Below the pieces are notes generated by a model, which was not told the origin of the DNA, searched no databases, and saw nothing but the letters and a program-made list of their open reading frames with translations. 64,000 bases of DNA from Pseudomonadota bacterium (lineage in GTDB: Bacteria; Pseudomonadota; Gammaproteobacteria; Steroidobacterales; Steroidobacteraceae). The position numbers and the translations under genes are program-made. Positions 46,601-54,610 of this stretch are shown here, in pieces (the first letter of the stretch is position 1; each line of letters starts with the position of its first letter). The stretch lies in the NCBI GenBank assembly GCA_016704655.1, contig JADIZR010000004.1:1-64000 (forward strand), in the 5' to 3' direction.

Positions 46601-47651
46601 TCCGGAAGACCCAGGCATCGCCTTCGCGTCGCAGGCGTGCATCGCCTTCGAGGACTCGGTAGCGAGCCTCCACCGGCAACGGCGGCGGCTCACGGGCGAC
46701 CATCTCCTTGGTCACGGTCGGGAATTTCACCCTGTTACCCGGCGCGAGTTCGAGCCGCGGAGCGGAAATCCGCACGGCCTCGATCGGCGGCACGGCACGA
46801 CGCGGCAATTGCAGCGCAACGTCGCGTAACTCAAACCCGAGTCGCACGCTCGACACGTTACCTTGCTCGAGTGCGAACACGCCGCGCAGATGGCCGGATC
46901 CCGCGAGCGGCATGGCGACCTGCGGCGGCAGGAAATCCTTCAGACCGACCAGCCGCACTGCGTCCGCATCGATCTCGACCCTCGCGTCGAGGTGCTCACG
47001 CTCGTCGAGCGTGCCCTTGAGGCGCGCGTTGAAGTCCGCATGCGTGCCGAGTTCGCCGGGCAGCCTGGCGTTGCCTTCCAGCACGACGAAATCACGGTCG
47101 CGGCGCAACTGGACATCGAGATCGGTGAGTTCGAGCGGCGCGCGACCTGCCTTCAGGTCGCGGTAGACGACGGTCGCGTCGTCGACGATGACGCGTCCTG
47201 CCGGCAGGCGGTCGAAATCGAATGGCGGTCGATCGGCCGGGCGCTCGCGCAGGCCCAGCAGCCGGATGCGGCCGTCGACGAGACGCACGATCGTCACGCG
47301 CGGCTCGAGGATGCGAATGCGACCCGCGACAAACTGACCCGTGCGGAGGAAATTCCAGAGGTCGAGGCCGATGCTGCCTTCGCGCGTGGCAAACAGAGTC
47401 TGCGAGCCGTCCTCGGCCACCACGCGCAGGTCGCTGAGCACGACTTCCGGCCCATACCAGCGCAGCCGCGCGTCGAGCCGCGAGTACTCGAACTTCATGT
47501 GCGTCTGGCGCTCGATCCACGTGCGCAGCTTCTGCTCGTTGTGCGGCACGTAGGCGATCGCAATGCGCAGCGCTGTCAACAGCAGCGCGACCACGACGAG
47601 CAGTCCGGCCGCGGTGCCTGCGACCAGGCGCCACCACCGGGTGGAAGTCAC
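43617..47651 (-). CDS. yhdP: YhdP, AsmA-like envelope lipid-transport protein
   Basis: 1344 residues, one of the largest proteins in the window. A single N-terminal membrane anchor (LLVVVALLLTALRIAIAYVP, about residues 15-34) precedes a long beta-rich periplasmic part (RLDARLRWYGPEVVLSDLRV, GRVIVDDATVVYRDLKAGRA, and near the C-terminus DFRDVTDEGLAFNSVQGDFE). This is the YhdP (TIGR02099) type, an AsmA-like protein thought to carry phospholipids to the outer membrane. ATGA overlap with rng upstream. Confidence 0.93.
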   Translation of the reverse strand: MTSTRWWRLVAGTAAGLLVVVALLLTALRIAIAYVPHNEQKLRTWIERQTHMKFEYSRLDARLRWYGPEVVLSDLRVVAEDGSQTLFATREGSIGLDLWNFLRTGQFVAGRIRILEPRVTIVRLVDGRIRLLGLRERPADRPPFDFDRLPAGRVIVDDATVVYRDLKAGRAPLELTDLDVQLRRDRDFVVLEGNARLPGELGTHADFNARLKGTLDEREHLDARVEIDADAVRLVGLKDFLPPQVAMPLAGSGHLRGVFALEQGNVSSVRLGFELRDVALQLPRRAVPPIEAVRISAPRLELAPGNRVKFPTVTKEMVAREPPPLPVEARYRVLEGDARLRREGDAWVFRIQDLRAQPGTSREADRTQVWGRWQGKPVTRFGLELNVDALDVTSIWPLVLAFAPTSFDRLAGLAPRGRVETLRASVQRERAGILPTFTVQANLVSVGVQPIGRFPGLSGVSLRLDGNDQRGKLELRADQPVFEWPRLFRQPLELLRVTADGGWRREGAVWIAGAKGAQVLHRQGRAQVDVEVSFEKPGVSPILTLIAEVPQVDVALVPQVVPVGRLRERTIAWLDRAFVRGTATNGRLSYRGPVRKFPFRGGEGDFTASADATNVTLDYYPGFAPIVNAAGTVRFHNASIAADVAGGELGGLKLSQTSFLMADYKAPILEIDGKAGGDLQRALAYVQASPLGPIIGEQFMGLTGSGPAQYQVQLSLPVISAEVLAAMPAPPPPRDYTVRVTLDGVTVALPALRAPAERVAGTFELHNYEVKTAGLRGTILDGPFELAASPGHTSGDVEAAVELKAQGRAGGARLPAFLGLPATIAMGGATNWELQGHIEKRRAGGDWLLSFDVASNLGGLVIRAPRPFAKAAPETRPTRVRLEIPGSRVNDVTLESGSARAKLRFAARDGAWRLDRGAARFDAQPVTLPAQTGLLVSGDWPQFDLGEWLALSNRPAGGSTSIGGQRLMDWLGPVDVHLDRATVFGFEFRDVIAKLRSEGDLWRIAVTGPQAEGQVTVPDDLTRGRPIVLDMKRLQLTREESSPAAAARAATNAEIDPRTLPAISAVAADFTWQSRQFGRLVAAISRDPRGLTFDSISTSSPAFDLIANGSWWMEQGAPRTRVEVLLTSTDFRAAAKALAFRDAIDASKARFAANLWWPGGPSMDVLKTLNGTLHVSLEDGRLRDVEPGAGRMLGLFSVTQLPRRLALDFRDVTDEGLAFNSVQGDFEVRAGNAFTQNLLLKGAAIDMGIVGRTGLATEDYDQTIVVSGNPSGPLAVAGALAAGPVIGAGVLVLSQLFKDQLQGLTRAYYHVTGSWAAPVVQRISAPAGVGAAVGTAEKQGENSR

Positions 47652-49117
47652 ATGAGCACCACGTCGTACTGGTCGTGCAGGTAGAGCGCCTCGGTCTGCA
47701 GGCGGATTGGCTTGCCGACCAGCACCTCGAGTTCGCCGAGCGCGGCAGATTCCTCGTCGAGCAGGCGTTCGATGACGTCCGAGTGCGCGAGCACCATGAG
47801 CTGCTGGAAGTCGAACTGGCCCGCCTGGCGCAGGACCTCACGGAAGATCTCGTAACAGACGGTCTCCGGAGTCTTGACGAAGCCGCGGCCCTCGCAGGCC
47901 GGGCAGGGCGAGCACAACTGGTGGGCGAGGCTTTCGCGCGTGCGCTTGCGCGTCATTTCGACGAGGCCGAGCGGCGACACCGCGGATACGTGCGTCTTGG
48001 CGTGATCCGCCGCCAGCGCCTTCTCCAGTGCCTGCAGCACCTGCTTGCGGTGCTCCTCCTCCTCCATGTCGATAAAGTCGATGATGATGATGCCGCCGAG
48101 ATTGCGCAGCCGCAGCTGCCGCGCGATCGCGACCGCCGCTTCGAGGTTCGTGCGGTAAATCGTCTCCTCGAGGTTGCGGTGCCCGACGTACGCGCCCGTG
48201 TTGACGTCGATGGTCGTGAGCGCCTCGGTCTGGTCGATGATCAGGTAGCCGCCCGATTTGAGCGGCACCTTGCGCTCGAGCGAGCGCTGGACTTCCTCCT
48301 CGACGCCGTGCATGTCGAACAGCGGCCGGTTGCCGCTGTAACGCTCGACACGGGCGCCGTGCGCTGGCATGAACGTCGTTGCGAACTCCTGCATGCGCTC
48401 GCAGGTGCGCTCGTGATCGACCAGCACGCGGTCCACGCCTTCGCCGACCAGGTCACGCATCAGGCGCAGCGGCAGCGGCAGGTCTTCGTGCACCAGCGTG
48501 CCTGCACGCGTGCCTGCCGCCTTGGTCGAGAGGACTTCCCAGAGCTTGCGCAGGAACAGCATGTCGGCGCGCAGTGCCGCGTCCGTCGCGCCTTCCGCTG
48601 CGGTGCGCACGATGTAGCCGCCAGCCTCGCCCGGCGTCACGAACGACTGCATCAGCTCGCGCAGCCGCAACCTCTCTTCCTCCGTCTCGATGCGGGCAGA
48701 GATGCCGACGCCGTGACCGAAAGGCATGTAGACGAGGTAACGCGAAGGAATCGTGATGAACGTGGTGAGGCGCGCGCCCTTCGTGCCGAGCGGATCCTTC
48801 AGCACCTGCACCAGGATGTCGCCGCCCTCGCTGACGAGTTCGCGGATGTTCTCGGTGCGCGTTTCCTCGCCCGAGCCTTCGGCGTCCGCCGGCTGCACGA
48901 TGTCGGAGACGTGCAGGAACGCCGTGCGCTCGAGACCGATGTCGATGAAGGCGGCCTGCATGCCAGGCAGGACCCGCGACACGCGCCCCTTGTACAGGTT
49001 GCCGGTGAGGCCCATGCGGCTCGCCCGTTCGACGAAGAGCTCCTGCAGCACTCCGTTCTCGAGCAGGGCCGCGCGGGTCTCGCGCGGACTGACGTTGACG
49101 ATCATTTCCGTGGTCAT
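47648..49117 (-). CDS. rng: Ribonuclease G
   Basis: 489 residues. S1 RNA-binding region (GNLYKGRVSRVLPGMQAAFI, DIGLERTAFLHVSD), catalytic domain with IIIIDFIDMEEEEHRKQVLQ near residue 345 and the zinc-link CPACEGRGFVKTPE near 405. Involved in 16S rRNA 5' maturation and mRNA decay. Shorter than RNase E since the C-terminal scaffold is absent. The ATG at 49117 overlaps the maf stop (ATGA); an upstream ATG at 49135 is less likely. Confidence 0.95.
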   Translation of the reverse strand: MTTEMIVNVSPRETRAALLENGVLQELFVERASRMGLTGNLYKGRVSRVLPGMQAAFIDIGLERTAFLHVSDIVQPADAEGSGEETRTENIRELVSEGGDILVQVLKDPLGTKGARLTTFITIPSRYLVYMPFGHGVGISARIETEEERLRLRELMQSFVTPGEAGGYIVRTAAEGATDAALRADMLFLRKLWEVLSTKAAGTRAGTLVHEDLPLPLRLMRDLVGEGVDRVLVDHERTCERMQEFATTFMPAHGARVERYSGNRPLFDMHGVEEEVQRSLERKVPLKSGGYLIIDQTEALTTIDVNTGAYVGHRNLEETIYRTNLEAAVAIARQLRLRNLGGIIIIDFIDMEEEEHRKQVLQALEKALAADHAKTHVSAVSPLGLVEMTRKRTRESLAHQLCSPCPACEGRGFVKTPETVCYEIFREVLRQAGQFDFQQLMVLAHSDVIERLLDEESAALGELEVLVGKPIRLQTEALYLHDQYDVVLM

Positions 49118-49722
49118 GGTGCCTGGGTGTTCCATCCGATCAGACCGAGCGCCGGAGTCAGCAGTTCCCAGGTCTCGTAAAGTGGCAGTCCCATCACGCC
49201 GGAATAGCTGCCAGAAAGGTGGCGAATGAAAATGGCTGCGTGGCCCTGCACGCCGTACGCACCGGCCTTGTCTGCCGGCTCGCCGGTGCGCCAGTACCAG
49301 TCGATCTCGGCCCGTGTAAGCGGGCGGAACTCGACCGTGCTGGTGCTGACGCGGGCGTTCGCACCGCCTGCATGCAGCACCGCAACGGCTGTGTGCACCT
49401 GGTGCGCCCGTCCGGACAGCCGGCCGAGGATACGGGCCGCGTCCTCGCGGTCGGCGGGTTTACCAAGGATTTCGTCGCCAAGCGCCACGGTCGTGTCCGC
49501 CGCGAGCACCGGGCGACGTTCCGCGAGCGGCAGCCGTTCCCACAGCGCGCGCGCCTTTTCCTCGGCGAGCCGCAGCGCATAGTGCGCAGGCTTCTCGCCG
49601 GGCAGCGGCGCTTCATCGATATCCACCGGGCGCACTTCGTGCGTTACATCGATCTGCCGCAGCAGTTCACTGCGTCGCGGCGAAGCGGACGCCAGGTAAA
49701 TGGCGGGTGCGTCGCCAGCCAT
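49114..49722 (-). CDS. maf: Maf/YhdE nucleoside triphosphate pyrophosphatase
   Basis: 202 residues. Signatures IYLASASPRRSELLRQIDVT, ALRLAEEKARALWE, PVLAADTTVALGDEILGKPA and DKAGAYGVQGHAAIFIRHLS are those of the Maf family (dTTP/UTP pyrophosphatase, YhdE type). Prevents incorporation of modified nucleotides. Starts the maf-rng-yhdP-nit-tldD chain of overlapping genes. Confidence 0.95.
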   Translation of the reverse strand: MAGDAPAIYLASASPRRSELLRQIDVTHEVRPVDIDEAPLPGEKPAHYALRLAEEKARALWERLPLAERRPVLAADTTVALGDEILGKPADREDAARILGRLSGRAHQVHTAVAVLHAGGANARVSTSTVEFRPLTRAEIDWYWRTGEPADKAGAYGVQGHAAIFIRHLSGSYSGVMGLPLYETWELLTPALGLIGWNTQAP

Positions 49723-49728
49723 CCGGAC

Positions 49729-50161
49729 TCAGCCCGCGATGACGGTCGGTTCGAGGCGGCGCTGTGCCACCAGCGAATTGCTGACCAGGCAGACGTGCTC
49801 GGACTTCTCCAGCAGCTTGGTCGCGCGATCCCGGTCCGTGCCTGCCGGCACTCGCAGCGTCGCGTGCACGACGACCTCGGTGAAATACGTGCGGCCGTCG
49901 ACGCGGTCGAGCGTGGCTTCGGCACGGGCGTCGAGCGAAGTCCATTCGAGCTTGGAGGCGCGAGCCACCGCACGGAAGCTGAGCACGAAGCAGTCGGCCA
50001 CGGCGGCGCAGAGCAGAGTTTCGGGCGACCAGCGATCGCCCGGGCCGTCGAACTCGGCGGGCGGCGCGGTAGGGGCAGGCAGCCCCGGGGGAATTCAGCG
50101 GAACGTCGCCCGTCGGTTCGGCGGTGGCGTGGACGGTGTACAGGTGCGGATAGGGGTGCAT
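49729..50161 (-). CDS. OsmC family protein, frameshifted
   Basis: About 143 residues after correction. MHPYPHLYTVHATAEPTGDV, then (in the corrected frame) PETLLCAAVADCFVLSFRAV and LLEKSEHVCLVSNSLVAQRR. The two cysteines (in AVADCFVLS and SEHVCLVSNS) are those of OsmC peroxidatic thiol proteins that reduce organic hydroperoxides. One surplus base within the CCCCCGGGG run near 50085-50093 breaks the frame. Placed 6 bases upstream of maf. Confidence 0.82.
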
Positions 50162-50251
50162 TGAGCTGCCTCGCGGCCGGGAGTCCGGATGTCAAAAGGA
50201 GAATTGAATCGTGCCGGGAGGCCCCTGTCCATCGAGGGGATCGCAGATGTC

Positions 50252-50719
50252 TCAGGCGCGGTGATACGGCAGCCCCTTGATCAGGCTGACGGCCCGGTAG
50301 AGGGCTTCCGCGACCACTACCCGGGCCAGGCCATGGGGCAGCGTCAGTGCCGACAGGGACCAGCGCAGACGGGCCTGGGCGTCGATTGCAGGAGCCAGGC
50401 CATCTGGCCCGCCGATGCAGAAGAACGGGGCATCCCCCTCCCGCGCCCGGTCCTCGAGCCAGCGCGCGAGCTGCTCGGTGGTCAGGGACTTGCCGCCAAC
50501 CTGCAGGGCGACCAGATAGGGCCTTTCTCCTGCCGCCGCCAGCATGCGCTTGCCCTCAGCCTCGACAGCCCGGCGCACGTCACCGCTGCCACGGTCGCCG
50601 AGGGGGATTTCGATCAGCTCGAGGCGGTAATCGCCCCGCAGGCGCGTAACGTAGTCGTCGCAACCCGCGTCGACCCAGCCCGGCATCCGGGTGCCTGCGG
50701 CCAGCAGTCGCATGCGCAT
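50252..50719 (-). CDS. rlmH: 23S rRNA pseudouridine-1915 methyltransferase RlmH
   Basis: 155 residues, SPOUT/alpha-beta-knot fold. MRLLAAGTRMPGWVDAGCDD at the N-terminus, LVALQVGGKSLTTEQLARWL, FFCIGGPDGLAPAIDAQARL (SAM site) and LPHGLARVVVAEALYRAVSL at the end. A second ATG two codons in is equally possible as start. rsfS lies 45 bases upstream. Confidence 0.95.
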   Translation of the reverse strand: MRMRLLAAGTRMPGWVDAGCDDYVTRLRGDYRLELIEIPLGDRGSGDVRRAVEAEGKRMLAAAGERPYLVALQVGGKSLTTEQLARWLEDRAREGDAPFFCIGGPDGLAPAIDAQARLRWSLSALTLPHGLARVVVAEALYRAVSLIKGLPYHRA

Positions 50720-50764
50720 GCGTGGGGTTCCAGCGATCCAGGTCCAGTTCGGGGCCGCGCGTTC

Positions 50765-51289
50765 TCAGGAGCCCCTTGCGGCGCCTTTTTCCCAGAGCTT
50801 CTCGAGCGCGTAGAACTCACGCACCCGAGGCAACATCACGTGCAGCACGACGTCGTTGAGGTCCAGCAGCACCCACTCGCCATCGCGCTCGCCTTCGATG
50901 CCGTACGGCCGGAAGCCGGCTTCCTTGCAGCGCTGGACGACGCGGTCAGCGATCGACTTCACGTGCCGGTCCGACGTGCCGCTCGCCACCACCATCATGT
51001 CGGTGATGTCGGTGATGCCGCGGACATCCATCGCCTTTACGTTCACCGCCTTCATGTCTTCGAGGGCGGCGAGCACGACCTGTGCCAGCGCCGGCGGTAC
51101 CTTGGCCTTGGTCGTTGCCTTTGCCAGCTTCGCCGCTGGCCTGGTGCCGGTCGCGACCTTGCGCGGCGCTTTCGCTCGAGCCTTGGCAGGGCTCTTGGCG
51201 GCGGTCTTCGCGGGCGCCTTCCTGGCGGCGCGGGCGGCAGGACGGGCGGAAGTTGCGGACGACGATCGCGACGGACGCTTGGCTGCCAT
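50765..51289 (-). CDS. rsfS: Ribosomal silencing factor RsfS with an Ala/Lys/Pro-rich N-terminal extension
   Basis: 174 residues. The C-terminal 110 residues are the RsfS/Iojap domain (LAQVVLAALEDMKAVNVKAM, DITDMMVVASGTSDRHVKSI, CKEAGFRPYGIEGERDGEWV, LLDLNDVVLHVMLPRVREFY), which binds L14 and blocks subunit joining in starvation. The first 65 residues (AAKRPSRSSSATSARPAARA, then RKAPAKTAAKSPAKARAKAP) are low-complexity and basic, like histone H1 tails. No other ATG lies close to the domain, so the extension is probably real, unless a non-ATG start is used. Between rlmH and nadD. Confidence 0.88.
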   Translation of the reverse strand: MAAKRPSRSSSATSARPAARAARKAPAKTAAKSPAKARAKAPRKVATGTRPAAKLAKATTKAKVPPALAQVVLAALEDMKAVNVKAMDVRGITDITDMMVVASGTSDRHVKSIADRVVQRCKEAGFRPYGIEGERDGEWVLLDLNDVVLHVMLPRVREFYALEKLWEKGAARGS

Positions 51290-51291
51290 GC

Positions 51292-51960
51292 TCACCTCGT
51301 GGGTTGGGAAACGGAATAGCTGCGGGTCGCGCGGATCAGCGCGCGCACGGGATCGGGGACCAGGTAGCGGGGATCGCGGCCGGCGGCGAGCAGGTCGCGC
51401 AATTCCGTGGATGAAATTTCGAGTTGCGTCACGGGCTGGATCAGGATGCGCCCGGCGAGCGCATTGTGCAAAGTCCCCGCTGCATCGGCCCCGCGGGCGG
51501 CCAGCAGGTCGCCCAGCACGCCGGAGTTCGGCGCCACCCAACCCGGGCGGGGTGCAACGACGACGTGCGCCAGTTCGAGCAGTTCCGTCCACCGATGCCA
51601 CGTCGGCAACCCGAGGAATGCGTCCATGCCGACGATGAGGCACAACGGCGTGTCCGGCAGTTCCGCTCGCAGTTCGGCCAGCGTAAGTACGCTGTACGAA
51701 CGACCCGCGCGTCGAATCTCACGATCATCGACAACGAACCCCGGTTGGTCTGCTACCGCCGCGCGCACGAATTCGAGGCGCCGCGCGGCATCGACCTGCG
51801 GCGGATCGCGATGCGGTGGATCACCGGCAGGAACGAAGCGCACCGCCTGCAGGCGGACCGTCTGCAGGATCTCGAACGCGGTGCGCAGGTGACCGAAGTG
51901 GATCGGGTCGAACGTGCCGCCGAAGACGCCGAGCGGTGCGCTGAAAAATTCTGTCGTCAT
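51292..51960 (-). CDS. nadD: Nicotinate-nucleotide adenylyltransferase
   Basis: 222 residues. GVFGGTFDPIHFGHLRTAFE holds the HxGH nucleotidyl-transfer motif; FVPAGDPPHRDPPQVDAARR, RAGRSYSVLTLAELRAELPD, LIVGMDAFLGLPTWHRWTEL and QLEISSTELRDLLAAGRDPR (ISSTxLR) complete the family pattern. Makes deamido-NAD in NAD synthesis. Start overlaps the holA stop (ATGA). Confidence 0.96.
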   Translation of the reverse strand: MTTEFFSAPLGVFGGTFDPIHFGHLRTAFEILQTVRLQAVRFVPAGDPPHRDPPQVDAARRLEFVRAAVADQPGFVVDDREIRRAGRSYSVLTLAELRAELPDTPLCLIVGMDAFLGLPTWHRWTELLELAHVVVAPRPGWVAPNSGVLGDLLAARGADAAGTLHNALAGRILIQPVTQLEISSTELRDLLAAGRDPRYLVPDPVRALIRATRSYSVSQPTR

Positions 51961-52973
51961 GCGGCCGCGAGTTTCACGCCGGCAATGCGTGCGACCAGTC
52001 CGGTGATCTCGACCCAGGGTTCGCCGCGCAGGCTGCCTTTCGCGACACGGTCGGCTCGCGCGGCGGCGGTGAGCAGCGCATCGATTTCGGCGCGGCGCAT
52101 TCGCTTGAGGGCAACCTTGATCGGCCCCTGCCGGCTGCCCCAGACCTGCTCTGCGCGAAAGAGGCCGTCGATGTTGCGGTCGTTCGGTTCGCGTTGCAGC
52201 ACGCGCGAGACGGCGCGCAGATCGTTGAGCAAGGCCCAGAGGATCAGCGGCGGTTCGCGGCCTTCGCTGCGCAGGCCGTCGAGGATGCGCAGCGCGCGAG
52301 GCGCATTGCCAAGGAATGCGGCCGTGGACAACTCGAACACGTCGTAGCGGGCATTGTCGGCGACCAGCGCCGCGACCGCGTCGGCATCAAGCGTCGATCC
52401 CGGCTGCAGCAGGGCTATGCGCTCGATTTCCTGCTGCGCGGCGAGCAGGTTGCCTTCGACGCGATCCGCGAGCAGCTGCGCGGCTGCCGACTCGAGCGTG
52501 ACGCCGTGCTGCTGCAGACGGCGCGTGATCCATTCGGGCAGGCGCTCGCGCGTCATCGGCGGCGCGACGACCACCGTGCCCTGGCGCTCGAACTCGTTGA
52601 CCCACGCCGACTTCTGCTGCCTGGGCTCAAGTTCGCCGGTGACGAGCAGCACGGTGTCCGCCGGAGGCGCGGCCGCCAGCTTGACCAGGTTCTTCGACGC
52701 ACTGGCATCCGGCGCGTTGCGCAGCTTGAGTTCGATCAGGCGCAGGTTGGCGAAGAGCGCGAGGCTGTTCGCATCCATGAGCAGCGCGTCCCAGTCGAAA
52801 CCGCGCTCGATGAAATGGACCTCGCGCTCGCCGTAACCAGCCGCGCGCGCCTTAGCCCGCAGCGCCGTCGCGGCCTCGTCGATCAGCAGCGGTTCGACAC
52901 CCGTGACGAGGCACACGCGTGGCAGCGGGCCTTTAGCCAGCGCCATCTGAAACGAGTCGGGAGTCGTCCTCAC
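51957..52973 (-). CDS. holA: DNA polymerase III delta subunit
   Basis: 338 residues. The clamp-loader delta: LPRVCLVTGVEPLLIDEAAT, REVHFIERGFDWDALLMDAN, DTVLLVTGELEPRQQKSAWV, NLLAAQQEIERIALLQPGST and LILWALLNDLRAVSRVLQRE. Domain III ends WVEITGLVARIAGVKLAA. Normally holA directly follows lptE; here an inverted pip gene and a repeat tract intervene. Met at 52946 is an alternative start. Confidence 0.93.
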   Translation of the reverse strand: MRTTPDSFQMALAKGPLPRVCLVTGVEPLLIDEAATALRAKARAAGYGEREVHFIERGFDWDALLMDANSLALFANLRLIELKLRNAPDASASKNLVKLAAAPPADTVLLVTGELEPRQQKSAWVNEFERQGTVVVAPPMTRERLPEWITRRLQQHGVTLESAAAQLLADRVEGNLLAAQQEIERIALLQPGSTLDADAVAALVADNARYDVFELSTAAFLGNAPRALRILDGLRSEGREPPLILWALLNDLRAVSRVLQREPNDRNIDGLFRAEQVWGSRQGPIKVALKRMRRAEIDALLTAAARADRVAKGSLRGEPWVEITGLVARIAGVKLAAA

Positions 52974-53049
52974 GGGGCGGATCGGCCTGCAGCGCGAATC
53001 CGCGGTGGTCGGGGTGCCTGGGTGTGACTCGGCATGTGCCGGGGATTAT

Positions 53050-53234
53050 AGAGGGGAAGGGGGAGGAAGGGCAGGAAGGGGAGGAAGGGGAGGAAGGGTT
53101 AGGCCAGGATTGAAACCCGCTGCGCGTCCTTCCAGTCCCTTCCAATCCTCCTGTCCTTCCTGCCCTTCCCTGTCCTTCCTGTCCTTCCTCCTTCCTGCCC
53201 TTCCTGCCCTTCCTGCCCTTCCTTGCCCCTGTCC
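53050..53234. repeat. Purine/pyrimidine inverted tract with a 9-bp unit (copy 1)
   Basis: Positions 53050-53098 are almost pure purine on the plus strand with units such as GAAGGGGAG and GAAGGGCAG; 53127-53234 are almost pure pyrimidine with units such as CTTCCTGCC. The halves are imperfect complements around a 28-base centre, so either strand could fold into a long hairpin or the DNA into a triplex. It lies in the divergent gap between holA and pip. A related tract lies at 57249-57427. Confidence 0.85.
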
Positions 53235-53274
53235 GCTATATTCACCGCACTGACCGCTCGCACGGAATCGACCC

Positions 53275-54235
53275 ATGGCCTCCCCCGCTCGCCGCACGCT
53301 GTATCCCGCCATCAAGCCCTACCGCAGTGGCTGGCTGCGCGTCTCGTCGGAACACGAGGTCTACTGGGAAGAATGCGGCAATCCACAGGGGAAGCCGGCG
53401 CTGTTCGTGCACGGCGGACCGGGGGCCGGCGCGGGCGAGACGTCCCGCCGCTTCTTCGACCCGCGCAAGTACCGGATCGTGCTGTTCGACCAGCGCGGTT
53501 GCGGCCGCAGCAAGCCGCACGCGAGCCTGGTCGACAACACGACGCAGCATCTCGTCGCGGACATGGAAGCACTGCGCAAGCACCTGGGCGTCGAGCGCTG
53601 GCTCGTGTTCGGCGGTTCATGGGGCTCGACGTTGTCGCTCGCCTACGCGCAAGCGCACCCGAAGCGCGTGACCGAACTCGTGCTGCGCGGCATCTTCATG
53701 CTGCGCGACTGGGAGATTCACTGGTTCTACCAGCACGGCGCGAGCGCGATCTTTCCGGATCACTGGGCCAATTACATCGCCGCCATTCCACCAGCCGAAC
53801 GCGGCGACCTGGTCGGTGCGTTCTACAAGCGCCTGACCAGCCGCAGTCGTGCGGTGCAACTCAAGGCCGCCAAGGCGTGGGCCGAGTGGGAGGCCGCGAC
53901 GAGTTACCTGCTCGTCAACGAACAGAACATCGCTGCCTGGAATTCCGACGACTTTCGCCATCGCCGTGGCCCGCATCGAATGCCACTACTTCGTCAACCA
54001 GGGGTTCTTCGACGACGAAAACCAGCTGCTGCGGGGCGTGCGCAGGATCCGCAACATCCCGGCCGTGATCGTGCAGGGCCGCTACGACGTCGTGTGCCCG
54101 ATGCGCAGCGCGTGGGACCTGCACAAGGCATGGCCGGAAGCCGACTTCCGCGTGGTTCCCGACGCGGGACATTCGGCGCTGGAGGCCGGCAATACGCACG
54201 AGCTCGTGTCGGCGACCGATCGGTTCGCGCGGTGA
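53275..54235 (+). CDS. pip: Proline iminopeptidase, frameshifted
   Basis: About 319 residues after correction; alpha/beta-hydrolase (S33) that frees N-terminal proline. ALFVHGGPGAGAGETSRRFF (oxyanion region), IVLFDQRGCGRSKPHASLVD, VFGGSWGSTLSLAYAQAHPK with the nucleophile Ser, YDVVCPMRSAWDLHKAWPEA with the catalytic Asp and VPDAGHSALEAGNTHELV with the His. One surplus T in GACTTTCGCC near 53952 shifts the frame; without it the reading is DDFAIAVARIECHYFVNQGF. Inserted against the direction of leuS-lptE-holA. Confidence 0.92.
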
Positions 54236-54262
54236 CAGGCTGTCGGGATCGATCTGAAGCAG

Positions 54263-54610
54263 TCAGAGCGACTCGAGCCGGCGCGTCACCAGCACGGCGA
54301 GATCGCGTGCCATCGCCTCGTGGATGATGGCCTCCTCGCGGTCTTTCGCGAGCAGCTGCGTTTCATCGAAGCTCAGGTTGCGGATCATCTCGAGCGGCTG
54401 CAACTCGAGCACTTCCCTGCCGCCGCGGTCCACCGAGTACTCGACCAGGTAAAAAATCTCGAATTCCTGCGGCGTGTTGCGCGCGGACACCGAGAGCACC
54501 CGCCGCCCGCTGCGATCGCGCTGGATACGCACGACAGTGTCCGCTTCCGCCGACGTGTTCGTCAGCTGGCCGCCTGAACGCTCGATGGCCCGGCGCAGCT
54601 CCACCGCAAC
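54263..54610 (-). pseudogene. lptE: LptE, N-terminally truncated
   Basis: Only 115 residues of the LPS-assembly lipoprotein are present, starting VAVELRRAIERSGGQLTNTS and continuing VRIQRDRSGRRVLSVSARNT, EFEIFYLVEYSVDRGG, EMIRNLSFDETQLLAKDREE and a final ARDLAVLVTRRLESL. The signal peptide, lipobox Cys and first mature strands (about 50-55 residues) are missing, and no start codon exists, because the sequence joins directly to leuS codon RGKLAN. Without them the protein could not reach the outer membrane. LptE is normally essential, so a misassembly or a second copy elsewhere should be considered. Confidence 0.8.
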
